From Kluyvera genomosp. 1 (GTDB lineage Bacteria; Pseudomonadota; Gammaproteobacteria; Enterobacterales; Enterobacteriaceae): DNA of 64,000 nucleotides. Positions 26,101-33,827 of the stretch are shown here, one piece after another. The notes under the pieces are model-generated. The model saw only the letters and a list, made by a program, of their open reading frames with translations, was not told the origin of the DNA and searched no databases. A program made the translations under genes and the position numbers. The stretch lies in NCBI RefSeq assembly GCF_001266615.1, contig NZ_LGHZ01000027.1:31277-95276 (forward strand), read 5' to 3'. How positions within the stretch are numbered: the first letter of the stretch is position 1; each line of letters opens with the position of its first letter.

Positions 26101-29100
26101 TGTCGGCCGTGGATGCCTGGAATAACCCGGCCACCGCGACCACCACACTGGTTGTGATGTTAACGCCGCCGACGGCAACGCTGCCGGCGACAATTTTTGG
26201 TGATAATTACATTAGCAAGGCGGAAGCGAACGCGGGTACGCAACTGGCAGGCTCGACGGGGCAGGCAGGTGCGGGCCAGACGGTGAAAGTCACCATTGAC
26301 GGCACGCAGAGTATAACCGGGGTGGTGGACGTTAACGGCAACTGGTCGGTGGCTTTAACACCGGCTCAGCTCAATGCACTGGACGACGGTTCGCACACTC
26401 TGACCGTGACGGTCACTGACCAGGCGGGTAACAGCACAACCTCTACGCCAGCGAACACCTTTACAGTGTTGACCGATCCGCTGACTGCACCACAGCTCAC
26501 TACACCGTTTACCGATGGGTTGCTTAACGCGGTTGAAGCCGGCGGTACGCAGACGATCTCAGGTCAGATCAATACGGATGTGGCCAATGTTGCCAGCGTA
26601 ACGGTAAGCTTGAATAACGGCACACCTGTCACGGCGACAATTAATAGCAATGGAACCTGGTCGTTGGATCTGACATCAACGGTGCTGGGCGCACTGCCTG
26701 ATGGCACCACAACGGTGAGCGTCACCGTTACGGACAAAGCCGGTAACGTTGTGACGAGCCAGGCGAGCTTTGATGTGCTCGTCCATAATTTGCCAGCGGC
26801 GACGTTCAACACACCGTTTGGCGATGGTTCCATCAATTACGCGGAAATGAATTCCGATCAGGTTATTACCGGCAATACGGGAGTGACCGGAGCCGGCCAG
26901 ACGGTTCAACTGGTCTTTAACGGGCATACCTATAACCAGGCTGTCGGTACTAATGGCGAATGGTCAATTACCATCCCGCAAGCGGATATGGTGGGCATTG
27001 TTGATGGCGTCAACCAGAGCGTCACGGTAACGGTCACCGATCGGGCGAACAACGTCGGTGGACCGGTTACCGATCAGGTAGGCGTGCATATTGATCTGCC
27101 TGCGCCAACCGCCACTAACCTCTTTGGTGGCGATAGCATCCTGAATATTGCTGAGGCGACAGGGCCATTGACGTTAACCGGGAGCACCGGTATCACTAAC
27201 GGCAGTAACCAGTATGTGACCGTGCAGATTGATATTGGTGGAGTGACATATACGGCGAGTGTAAACAACGGTGTCTGGACGGTGAACTTGCCTGCCGGGG
27301 CATTGCAGTCGCTCGATCCGGCCGCTTCGCACGAGATCATCATCACCGCTGAAGATCAGTACGGTAACAGCAAATCCGAATCTGTTGGATTTACCGTCGA
27401 CTTTACGGCTCCTACCGCGCAAATTACCTCGTCTATCTTTGGCGATGGCTATGTGAACAGTAATGAATATAGCGGTGCTGTCAGCACCGAGCTGAGTGGT
27501 ACATTCACCACGGGATCGGCTTATTTGCTCGGGACGACGGTGAAGGTCACCATTGGTAGCCAGACATTTGATGCCCTGGTGTCTGGTAATAGCTGGACGC
27601 TGACCCTTGACGCTGCTCAGTGGCTTACTGTTGCTGAACGCGGTCAGACGAATGTCATCGTTACCGTGGTGGATGCCGGTGGGAACAGCGGCACCACCAG
27701 CGCACCGGTGGTTATCCTTGTCACCCAGCCGACGGTCAGTGTGACGAATCCGTTTGCCGGTGATGGCGAGCTGACCTATCTGGAAAGCGAAACCGCGCAG
27801 ACCATCTCCGGTACCTCTACCAATCTGCAGGCGGGTGATACCGTCCGTGTCACCTTTACAGGAAGTACAGGTGGCGGTACTTCCCACAGCTTCGATGCGG
27901 TGGTGCAGGCAGATGGCAGCTGGTCTGTGCAGCTTTCACCTGCGGATATGGCGACGTTGCAGACCGGTACCGTCACGGTTGTGGGGATCGACAAAGCCGG
28001 TAATACCGGCAGCGCGACCGGGGTTCCGGATCTGACTATCGATCTGACGCCGCCGGACTACGCGGTGCTGATGGATCCGGTTACCGGCAATAACCTTGTT
28101 GCCGCGAATGAGTTTGTGAACGGTACGGTGTCGATTACCGGGCACTCACTGAACCTGGTGGGTGAACAGATTACGCTTTACCTGCAGCCCAGCGGTGGTA
28201 ATGCGACCGAGATAATCAGAGTCACCGTCCAGCCGGATGGTTCCTGGTCTTACAGCCTGCCGCAAGGGCTGATACCGGACGGCACCTATACCATCAGCGC
28301 CAGTAGCGTGAGTGAGCCACTTACGCCTGTGGCCTCGCAGACCTTTACGGTCGATACCATTCCCCCCACGCTCACCGTTAACCAGTTTACCGGCGATAAC
28401 GTGGTCAATATTAATGAGAAAGCCTCTGCACAGGTGATTACCGGCACGTCCGATGCGAACGGCAGCCAGGTCGTTGTCACCCTGAACGGGAATACCTACT
28501 ACGCTGTCGTGGCAAGCGGGGCTTGGTCCGTACAGGTCTCTCAGGCTGATATGGCGGCACTGAGCGGTAACAGCGCGACCATCACGGCGACGGTTAGCGA
28601 TGCGGCAGGTAACCAGGTTCAGCAGCAGCAGACCTTCACAATAGATACCACTGCGCCGTTGTTGCAGGTTGATACGCTCAGCATTCCAGCCGTACTCAAC
28701 TCGGTCAATGCCGTCTCTGGTCTTGTAGTTCAGGGGCAGGGCGATCCAAATACCGACGTGACCATTACCGTTGGCGTGCTGACCTGGACTGCGCACAGCG
28801 ACAATAATGGTCACTGGAGCTATACCTTCCCGCAGATCGACCTTAACAAGTTGACCGATGGGCCGCAGGTTATCAGCATCACCTCGTCGGACAGCGCGGG
28901 TAACGTCTCTTCCAATACCGTTTCACTGAACGTTGCGCTCAACAAAACGCTGGGCGTACTCATTGACCAGGTCTTTAACGACGGCATCCTGAACGTCGCT
29001 GAATCACTGATCACGCAGACCCTGACCGGCCATATCAACGGCGATTATCGCGGTGCTAAAGTGTCGCTGACGATTGCCGGGGCCAACTTCACTATTAACA

Positions 29101-32100
29101 ATCTGGCGGTGGGGACTGACGGTTCCTACACCTTCCAGTTACCGCCCTCTATCTGGCAGGGGCTGGTGAACCAGACGCTGACGGCGCGTGTGGATGTGGT
29201 CGATGCCAACGGCAATACCACCTACCAGACCATTGACTTCAACCTGGCGCTGACAAACCTGCCGGTGGTCAGCAACGTGCTGGTGGCGGTGGATAACGTC
29301 ATTAACCTAGCCGAAAGTACGACCGACCAGGTGATTTCCGGTACGGTCAGTACGCTGGCGAACGTTACCAGCGTCGTGGTCACCTTTGGTGGTCGTGCGG
29401 TCAATGCCACGCTGACGGCATTAGGTGATGGAACTGGAAAATGGGTGGCAACGTTGCCAACAGCTATCCTGAGCTCCTTGCCTGATGGCCTGGCGACTGT
29501 AAACGTTGCGGTCACGGATAAATACGGCAACGTTGTGAACTCATCGTCAACCCTGACGATTGCGACACACAACCTGCCGACCATTACCCTCGACCCACTG
29601 TTCGGTGACGGTACGCTGAGTATTACGGAACTGACGAATGCGCTGCTGAGTGGGACCTCCACCGGGCTTGCTAACGGTGTCATTACCGTTCAACTGGGCA
29701 GCGGCCAGACTTTCACCACTAACGCCGATGGCACCGGACGCTGGTCGGTTGATTTAAGCACCATTGTCTCGGCATTGCAGGCTTTGGGAACCGGCAATGT
29801 CTCGGTAACGGTCACTGCCAGCGACCAGTACGGTAACCCGGTGTCGCAAGTTGGCCAGTTCAAACTCGACCTGGTCGCACCGGTTATTAGTAACGTCGTA
29901 GCCTTTGGCGATGGCCTGCTCAATGTGGCGGACTCTCTGCTCAATCAGACCATCACCGGGGTGGTCAGTAATGCCCCGGTGGGGTCGACCGTTGAGGTCG
30001 TCATCGGGGCGAAAACCTTTACCGGTACGGTGGCGGCAAACGGCACCTTCACCATCAACCTGACCCCGGCAAACCTGACCGGTCTGTTGGACGGTATCTT
30101 TGCGCCGCAGGTCAAAGTGACGACGCCGGATGGCAACGTCGGTACGGCTGTGGGGGCGAACGTCACCGTTGGCCTGACCAACCTGCCGTCGGTCGCCATT
30201 ACCTCGCTGTTTGGTAATGATGGATGGCTGAACCATGCGGAAACTACAGTGGCGCAAGTCATCTCCGGTACGGTAACGGGAACCACAACGGGCACTGTGA
30301 CGGTTACAATTGGTTCAACGCCGTATCAGGTGCCGGTAAGCAATGGTACCTGGTCGCTGCAACTCACCGCAGGTGCACTGGCTTCTATTGCCGATGGTTC
30401 GTTGAAAGTGACGGCCAGCGTGACGGATGCGGTCGGTAACACCGTGAGCGGCAGTCAGGTAGTGGGCACCATCGTTCAGGCGGTGCCGTCTATTTCTCTG
30501 GGGACGTTGTTTGGTAACGGCGTGCTGGATCTGGTCGATCTGTTGACGAACCCGATCCTCTCAGGGACCAGCACCAACCTGGCGGTAGGTACGCAGATCA
30601 ACGTGACGGTGGGCGGCCTGTCGCTGACCGCGACAGTCGGTTCAGGCGGCGCCTGGCTGATCCCGATTTCTGCTGTTTCTCTGCAAGGGTTAATCGACGG
30701 TACCAATAACCTTCAGGTTAGCGTGACAGCGACAGACGTTGCGGGCAACGTGGCGACGGCAACTAAACTGGCTAGCGTCTCTATCCATGCGGCGCCGACG
30801 GTGTCGATTACCTCGCTGTTTGGCGATGGCGGACTGAGTCTGGCGGATCTTAGCTCTGACCAGACCATCACCGGGACCAGTGCGAACGCGATCGGTTCTG
30901 TGCTGACCGTGACGCTCGGTACGAAGAGTTACACCGCCACGGTAGCGACGGATGGTAGTTGGGCGGTGACGGTACCAAAAGCCGATCTCAGCCTGCTGGC
31001 GGATGGTAACTCGACGGTGAGCGTGTCTGTGAAAAACACCGCAGGTAACACTGCTACTAGCTCCAGCGTGTTGGATGTTATTACCCACAACTTACCGATG
31101 GTGACGCTGAACACGCTGTTTGGTAGTGATGGAATACTCAATATTAACGAGGCTGCCTCTGGGCAGAATATTACCGGTAAGATAACGGGAGTTGTGAGCG
31201 GGGCGAAAGTGGTGGTGACGATAGGCGGTGCGCAGATCAACGCCACCGTTGCGGCAGACGGTACGTGGTCGGCAGCGGTCAGTTCGACAATCCTGAAGGG
31301 CTTGTCTACCGGAACCGCACATATTGGTGTTACCGTCACCGACCAGGTTGGAAACACCACCGCAACCTCGATTGATGCAGGGGTCCGATTTACACCGCCA
31401 ACATTAACTCTTAACCCGGTAGGAAGTCTTCTTGGTTTGCTGGCTGGCGTTTTAGCGGGGTTAGTCGGGACGGTAAAATTAACGCTTACTGGTTCTTCAA
31501 CGGGTCTGCTACAGGGTGCTACTGTTAATCTCAATCTGGTTAACCTGGCAAAAGGGACGACCACTGTGGGTTCTGATGGTAAATGGACTGCGCAGCTTGA
31601 TGTTGGGTTGGAACTGGCAAAAATTCTAACGCTAAGCACAATTATTAGTCTCTCTGCAACCGATGCCGTAGGTAACACGGGCTATCTCAACGTTGGCTTA
31701 AACGGAAGCAATCCAAATACGAACCCGCCTGATGGGACAACGACGTTGTCTGCAGAAGCGGCGACCTTCTCTTTGATGGCCGCAAGTGTCTCGGACAGTT
31801 TAGATTCATCAGCCCAAACCACGGATAACACTAGTACGACGTCGCATTCCGCCACTGGTGTGACTACTGAAAGCGTCGTGAGCGAAAGCTCAGCAACCTC
31901 TGAGACGACCTACACCATCGGCGGTCTAAGTATCGACTTAGCTGATGGCACCACCCAAACCGGCACTACAGTACACGGTAGTACGGGTAACGACACTATC
32001 CATCTCTCATCGCTGGGCTTTACCGAAATCGACGGCGGCGCGGGAACGGATACCTTAGTGTTGGATGGCTCCAATATCATCCTGAACCTCATCGAGCTTG

Positions 32101-32393
32101 CCGGAAAAGTGCATAACATTGAAATTATCGATCTCGGTAAAGCGGGGAACAACAGCGTTACGCTGGACGTTAATGAAGCGCTGACGCTCACCGATAAACC
32201 GGAAGATGACCTGCTAATCAAAGGCAGCGACGGCGACCAGATCAACCTGAAACAAGGCGCGAATGACACCTGGGCTATTACCGGACAGCGTGAGGTGAAC
32301 GGTATGCAGTTCGACGTTTATCACAACAGTTCGCAAACTAATACGCTTAGCGATGTTCTCATTCAGCATGGACTGCATGTCAACATGGTCTAG
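20172..32393 (+). CDS. bapA: BapA-type giant Ig-repeat biofilm adhesin
   Basis: 4073 residues. Residues 1-125 are the BapA prefix-like domain, ending in a hydrophobic SGISAMAVLGGIAAVAG segment. A Gly-rich linker (GGGNTGGGNTGGGNN) follows. From about residue 190 to 3830 I count about 36 Ig-like repeats of about 100 residues, each with a D/N-rich opener such as SGDDYLNLAES or FGDGTLSITEL and a WxVTLP-type strand. The C-terminus has one RTX-like turn (GSTGNDTIHLSSL, GGAGTDTLVLDG) and a type I secretion tail. There is no Sec signal, as expected for type I export. Salmonella BapA has the same plan (about 3800 residues) and the same position near ssrA and smpB. The three following genes export it. 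A nine-G tract at 20702-20710 may vary. Confidence 0.95.
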   Translation: MAPQNSLPGAVDVLNRKTGDVVMEYTKNSDRVVNLTETSVVRVNASPDVVSGYERQGNDLIVHMKDGTTVRYQNFFKLDAEGLHSELIFEDTLGTHHAVFPATVETAGAIGAEAIYPTFTEVAANSLIGASGISAMAVLGGIAAVAGIVGIAAAAGGGDSNHSGGYTGGGNTGGGNTGGGNNGGGTPGAPVLHLAVIGNNNTLNSTDILTPQTISGTTDAANAGGQITVTSGGYTWTTVVGSDGSWVVFLPPSLMATFAQGNHDVTVTLTTLSGGTTTETTQFWVDTIPPALTLTAFAPNNVVDLELTEGDKLVRGYSSIADEGSQVSVTLNGKTYNTTVDANGQWQLTIPQADMALLQDDQSYTLTYRVVDLAGNVTQQQSTITTNFSNPDLSFDQFAGDNVINSAEVLLSQTLSGHTVNVAVGEIVTLTLGTKTYYAQVSGDGSWKVIIPSGDLAMLGQGANTITATVNDINGNTIVRNDTVTVSTGQPGIAIAIISTDDYLSAAEAEQSLEVRGITTVTGAGVAIVVTVNGKNYTVTNIDAAGHWSVIIPSADLLQLSDGPNVITAIVTQGTETAQDQHTLNVLIHHLPQPTINEPFGDGYLNSTEKATAQTLSGNTGVSGGGQHVTVMVGGKTYQATVDGDGNWKITVPVADLQTFPDGQLAISVNATDASGNAGTITDIAQVDTVPPALTVLPLTGDDKLNFTEMGQDQVLNGISATSERGQLVTVTLNGKTYTTVVGDDGNWQVTLPSADLELLGNGAHTITVSLSDAAGNTTTITHNVDVKTTALTLSVQDFTDGNALNAAEVKVDQTLHGLTNAEIGSVVTLNLGGKSYTGVVDALGNWQIVLPAVELQKLADGTQSYSVSVTDAYGQTQTVVSSFGVDTTTDAVAISILSGDDYLNLAESGSPLEVKGNSAGLPEGTIIVVTLNGKVYTAAVTANGSWQTTIPAADLALLDDGLNTITAQATTSAGTVSDNHNFTVIIHNLPQLQVDQPFVDGTVNLAESTQNQVLTGHTNVTGAGQSVVVTLNGQQYIGVVQNDGSWSVTLPAGAMESLPSAPGTITVDVKDAAGNTASETIAFSVDKTPPTVTVTPVNGTDVLNAANVQSGQTVTINASGDTASVVVTLNGVPHNAILSGGVWQVTLSGTDLGALPNGATSYTVTATDNAGNTTTITRTITLDTTAPNVVIDPVTRDNQIDIAELNSGINLTGKTVPADPGSVVTININGATVTGTVGADGTWSVPVSSSVLSGMGNGTYLMSVVVTDPVGNSSSVQTVSFTVNTNSSAIAVSPVESDDKISAADINDGLTIGGSTARVADGTTVTVTLNGKQYTTQVDSSGNWQLTIPKADAAAIADGTATVTVTTYDVDNLPVSSEHQFTIITHQLPQPTISVPFTDGIVNAAEAAAGGTLSGTTGSKGSGQTVTVTLDSGTPLTATVDANGNWTLPLTPTQLGALNQDNHTITVTATDAAGNQSSTTAALLVDTQAPTLGINSVTSDNIVNTVEAGGALNITGTGSYDPLHAQTVKVLINGQNYDAILQSNGTWSVTLPAGALSNVPDGPVTVKATITDYAGNTTTTSSSFTLDASAVNAPVVQVNKVSGDDFVSNLEAQSALIISGTTTRVEDGRTVTVTLNGQTYTTQVSGGVWSLSIPRDDVVAVPDGSQVISVLVTDLAGNTASASHSVTFVTHTASQPTLIINSIALDDVINAQEHNQSLDITGTSTHLAAGTVVTVTLNAKTYTGTVDSSGNWKITVPQADVQDMSDSSVGSPYYQVTASAQDAAHNPASATHNVVVDTTGPALTVTTQGSILSDGVINIAEASVDQTVSGTGTPGQTVKLDINGTTLVTSVNDQGNWSMTIPSGALQSLGQSTTNLVFYSTDAQGNTTPVTIPVSANTTTAPTITLGAMYTDNIVSIAEAGAPATLTGTATGLADGTIVNVTIGTQTFSGSVSGGVWTVAVGAGELNTSGQLTATVSAVDAWNNPATATTTLVVMLTPPTATLPATIFGDNYISKAEANAGTQLAGSTGQAGAGQTVKVTIDGTQSITGVVDVNGNWSVALTPAQLNALDDGSHTLTVTVTDQAGNSTTSTPANTFTVLTDPLTAPQLTTPFTDGLLNAVEAGGTQTISGQINTDVANVASVTVSLNNGTPVTATINSNGTWSLDLTSTVLGALPDGTTTVSVTVTDKAGNVVTSQASFDVLVHNLPAATFNTPFGDGSINYAEMNSDQVITGNTGVTGAGQTVQLVFNGHTYNQAVGTNGEWSITIPQADMVGIVDGVNQSVTVTVTDRANNVGGPVTDQVGVHIDLPAPTATNLFGGDSILNIAEATGPLTLTGSTGITNGSNQYVTVQIDIGGVTYTASVNNGVWTVNLPAGALQSLDPAASHEIIITAEDQYGNSKSESVGFTVDFTAPTAQITSSIFGDGYVNSNEYSGAVSTELSGTFTTGSAYLLGTTVKVTIGSQTFDALVSGNSWTLTLDAAQWLTVAERGQTNVIVTVVDAGGNSGTTSAPVVILVTQPTVSVTNPFAGDGELTYLESETAQTISGTSTNLQAGDTVRVTFTGSTGGGTSHSFDAVVQADGSWSVQLSPADMATLQTGTVTVVGIDKAGNTGSATGVPDLTIDLTPPDYAVLMDPVTGNNLVAANEFVNGTVSITGHSLNLVGEQITLYLQPSGGNATEIIRVTVQPDGSWSYSLPQGLIPDGTYTISASSVSEPLTPVASQTFTVDTIPPTLTVNQFTGDNVVNINEKASAQVITGTSDANGSQVVVTLNGNTYYAVVASGAWSVQVSQADMAALSGNSATITATVSDAAGNQVQQQQTFTIDTTAPLLQVDTLSIPAVLNSVNAVSGLVVQGQGDPNTDVTITVGVLTWTAHSDNNGHWSYTFPQIDLNKLTDGPQVISITSSDSAGNVSSNTVSLNVALNKTLGVLIDQVFNDGILNVAESLITQTLTGHINGDYRGAKVSLTIAGANFTINNLAVGTDGSYTFQLPPSIWQGLVNQTLTARVDVVDANGNTTYQTIDFNLALTNLPVVSNVLVAVDNVINLAESTTDQVISGTVSTLANVTSVVVTFGGRAVNATLTALGDGTGKWVATLPTAILSSLPDGLATVNVAVTDKYGNVVNSSSTLTIATHNLPTITLDPLFGDGTLSITELTNALLSGTSTGLANGVITVQLGSGQTFTTNADGTGRWSVDLSTIVSALQALGTGNVSVTVTASDQYGNPVSQVGQFKLDLVAPVISNVVAFGDGLLNVADSLLNQTITGVVSNAPVGSTVEVVIGAKTFTGTVAANGTFTINLTPANLTGLLDGIFAPQVKVTTPDGNVGTAVGANVTVGLTNLPSVAITSLFGNDGWLNHAETTVAQVISGTVTGTTTGTVTVTIGSTPYQVPVSNGTWSLQLTAGALASIADGSLKVTASVTDAVGNTVSGSQVVGTIVQAVPSISLGTLFGNGVLDLVDLLTNPILSGTSTNLAVGTQINVTVGGLSLTATVGSGGAWLIPISAVSLQGLIDGTNNLQVSVTATDVAGNVATATKLASVSIHAAPTVSITSLFGDGGLSLADLSSDQTITGTSANAIGSVLTVTLGTKSYTATVATDGSWAVTVPKADLSLLADGNSTVSVSVKNTAGNTATSSSVLDVITHNLPMVTLNTLFGSDGILNINEAASGQNITGKITGVVSGAKVVVTIGGAQINATVAADGTWSAAVSSTILKGLSTGTAHIGVTVTDQVGNTTATSIDAGVRFTPPTLTLNPVGSLLGLLAGVLAGLVGTVKLTLTGSSTGLLQGATVNLNLVNLAKGTTTVGSDGKWTAQLDVGLELAKILTLSTIISLSATDAVGNTGYLNVGLNGSNPNTNPPDGTTTLSAEAATFSLMAASVSDSLDSSAQTTDNTSTTSHSATGVTTESVVSESSATSETTYTIGGLSIDLADGTTQTGTTVHGSTGNDTIHLSSLGFTEIDGGAGTDTLVLDGSNIILNLIELAGKVHNIEIIDLGKAGNNSVTLDVNEALTLTDKPEDDLLIKGSDGDQINLKQGANDTWAITGQREVNGMQFDVYHNSSQTNTLSDVLIQHGLHVNMV

Positions 32394-32463
32394 CGGGAAT
32401 TAACACCTCAGGGATGAGGCGGGTAATCAACAATATCACCACGGGCAATCCTAAGGTGGAAAA

Positions 32464-33804
32464 ATGAAATGTGCCGTATCTCTACTGTTAATGATGTTAC
32501 CAGTGGCTAATCTGTTGGCGGCTCCAGGTAATGAAGGACAATATCGGTGGCAATCGGCCCCAAGCGAACAGCTTCAGGCTCAGTTGACCATTAAGGAGGC
32601 TATATTGCGGGCTTTTGCCCGCAACCCGAAAATCGCCCAGGCCTCCGCGCAGATCCGCGTGGGGCGGGCGAATCTTGATGAGGCAAAAAGCGCGTGGTTT
32701 CCGCAGATTTCTCTGCAGGGCAATATGGGCCGTTCGCATCGTACTGACTCCGCTGGGTCGTTAAATAACAACGGTTCTGGCGGTGTTTCGCTAAAACAGC
32801 TGCTATACGATTTTGGCAAAACAGGCGGCAGCATTGATGAGCAGTACAATCTCTCCGATGCATGGCGTTTTGATCTATATAGCGCCCTCAACGATGTCGG
32901 TACGCAAACGCTGCAAACCTACCTCCAGGTCAAGCGCTACCAGGCGCTGGCGCAGGTGGCGCGGAATAATATTCATTCACTGGAGGCGATTCAGGAAATG
33001 GCGAAACTGCGGGCCCAGGCAGGCCTGAGTTCTCAGTCCGACGTGTTGCAGGCGGAATCACGTATCGCAGGCATGAACGCCACCGTTGCCCAGTTTGAGG
33101 CCCAAAAGCGTACCTCGCAGGCGGCGTTAAGCGTGCTGACGGGCGTCGTTTCTGACAATCTGCCGGATCTTCCAGAAGATCTGATGAAGCAAAAATTCTC
33201 CATTAACTCCCTCCCGTACGAACGCAGTAACGCAGTGCGCAGCGCCCAGTCAAAACGGCTGGCGGCAGAACAACGCATTCGCCAAGCACAGGCGCAGCAC
33301 TGGCCGACCATCTCAGTACAGGCTGGACGAACACGTTACGAAAACGATCAGAGTAATTACTGGGACGATCAGGTGCAATTGGTTGTTGATGCGCCGCTTT
33401 ACCAGGGGGGGGCAGTGAGCGCCCGCGTGGATGCGGCAGAAGGGGACCGAGCGAGTGCTCAGGCCCAGGTTGAAGCGAGCAAGCTGGATATGAATCAGCG
33501 GGCAGCAACCGCCTGGGCGGACCTGACCGGTGCTCAGATTCGTCAGCAGGCTGGAGAAGCTCAGTCGGCCACTGCCGGGTTGGCCCGGCGTGTATATCGT
33601 GATGAATACCGCCTCAGCAAGCGAAGCCTGAACGATCTGCTGAGTATTGAACAGGATGTCTTTCAGGCCGATAGCGCCACCATAACCGCACGCTATGACG
33701 CGTGGGATGCTGCTGTGCGCTACGCGGGGGCTGCCGATAACCTACTTGATATGTTAGGCATCGAGCGTAGCCGAACCGTTGGTGATGACTTACCCGCACT
33801 TTAG
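32464..33804 (+). CDS. bapB: TolC-family outer membrane channel for BapA export
   Basis: 446 residues with a signal peptide (MKCAVSLLLMMLPVANLLAA) and two TolC-type repeat halves: LTIKEAILRAFARNPKIAQA opens the first, and YERSNAVRSAQSKRLAAEQR opens the second. It matches the LapE/AggA-like outer membrane factors of type I secretion systems that export giant adhesins. It starts 70 bases after the bapA stop and belongs to the same operon. An eight-G tract at 33405-33412 (LYQGGAVS) is a possible slippage site. Confidence 0.9.
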   Translation: MKCAVSLLLMMLPVANLLAAPGNEGQYRWQSAPSEQLQAQLTIKEAILRAFARNPKIAQASAQIRVGRANLDEAKSAWFPQISLQGNMGRSHRTDSAGSLNNNGSGGVSLKQLLYDFGKTGGSIDEQYNLSDAWRFDLYSALNDVGTQTLQTYLQVKRYQALAQVARNNIHSLEAIQEMAKLRAQAGLSSQSDVLQAESRIAGMNATVAQFEAQKRTSQAALSVLTGVVSDNLPDLPEDLMKQKFSINSLPYERSNAVRSAQSKRLAAEQRIRQAQAQHWPTISVQAGRTRYENDQSNYWDDQVQLVVDAPLYQGGAVSARVDAAEGDRASAQAQVEASKLDMNQRAATAWADLTGAQIRQQAGEAQSATAGLARRVYRDEYRLSKRSLNDLLSIEQDVFQADSATITARYDAWDAAVRYAGAADNLLDMLGIERSRTVGDDLPAL

Positions 33805-33827
33805 ACAACACGGATGCAGGAGTGGTT

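Noticed and set aside
20700..31700. Regular repeats resembling a CRISPR array or satellite.
   Set aside because: The period is about 300 bases, the units are divergent and the frame is intact throughout; these are protein domain repeats.
20211..32269. Many long minus-strand frames opposite bapA (up to about 250 codons).
   Set aside because: They mirror the repeat structure and codon bias of bapA, contain no recognised domain and have no ribosome sites. They are shadows.
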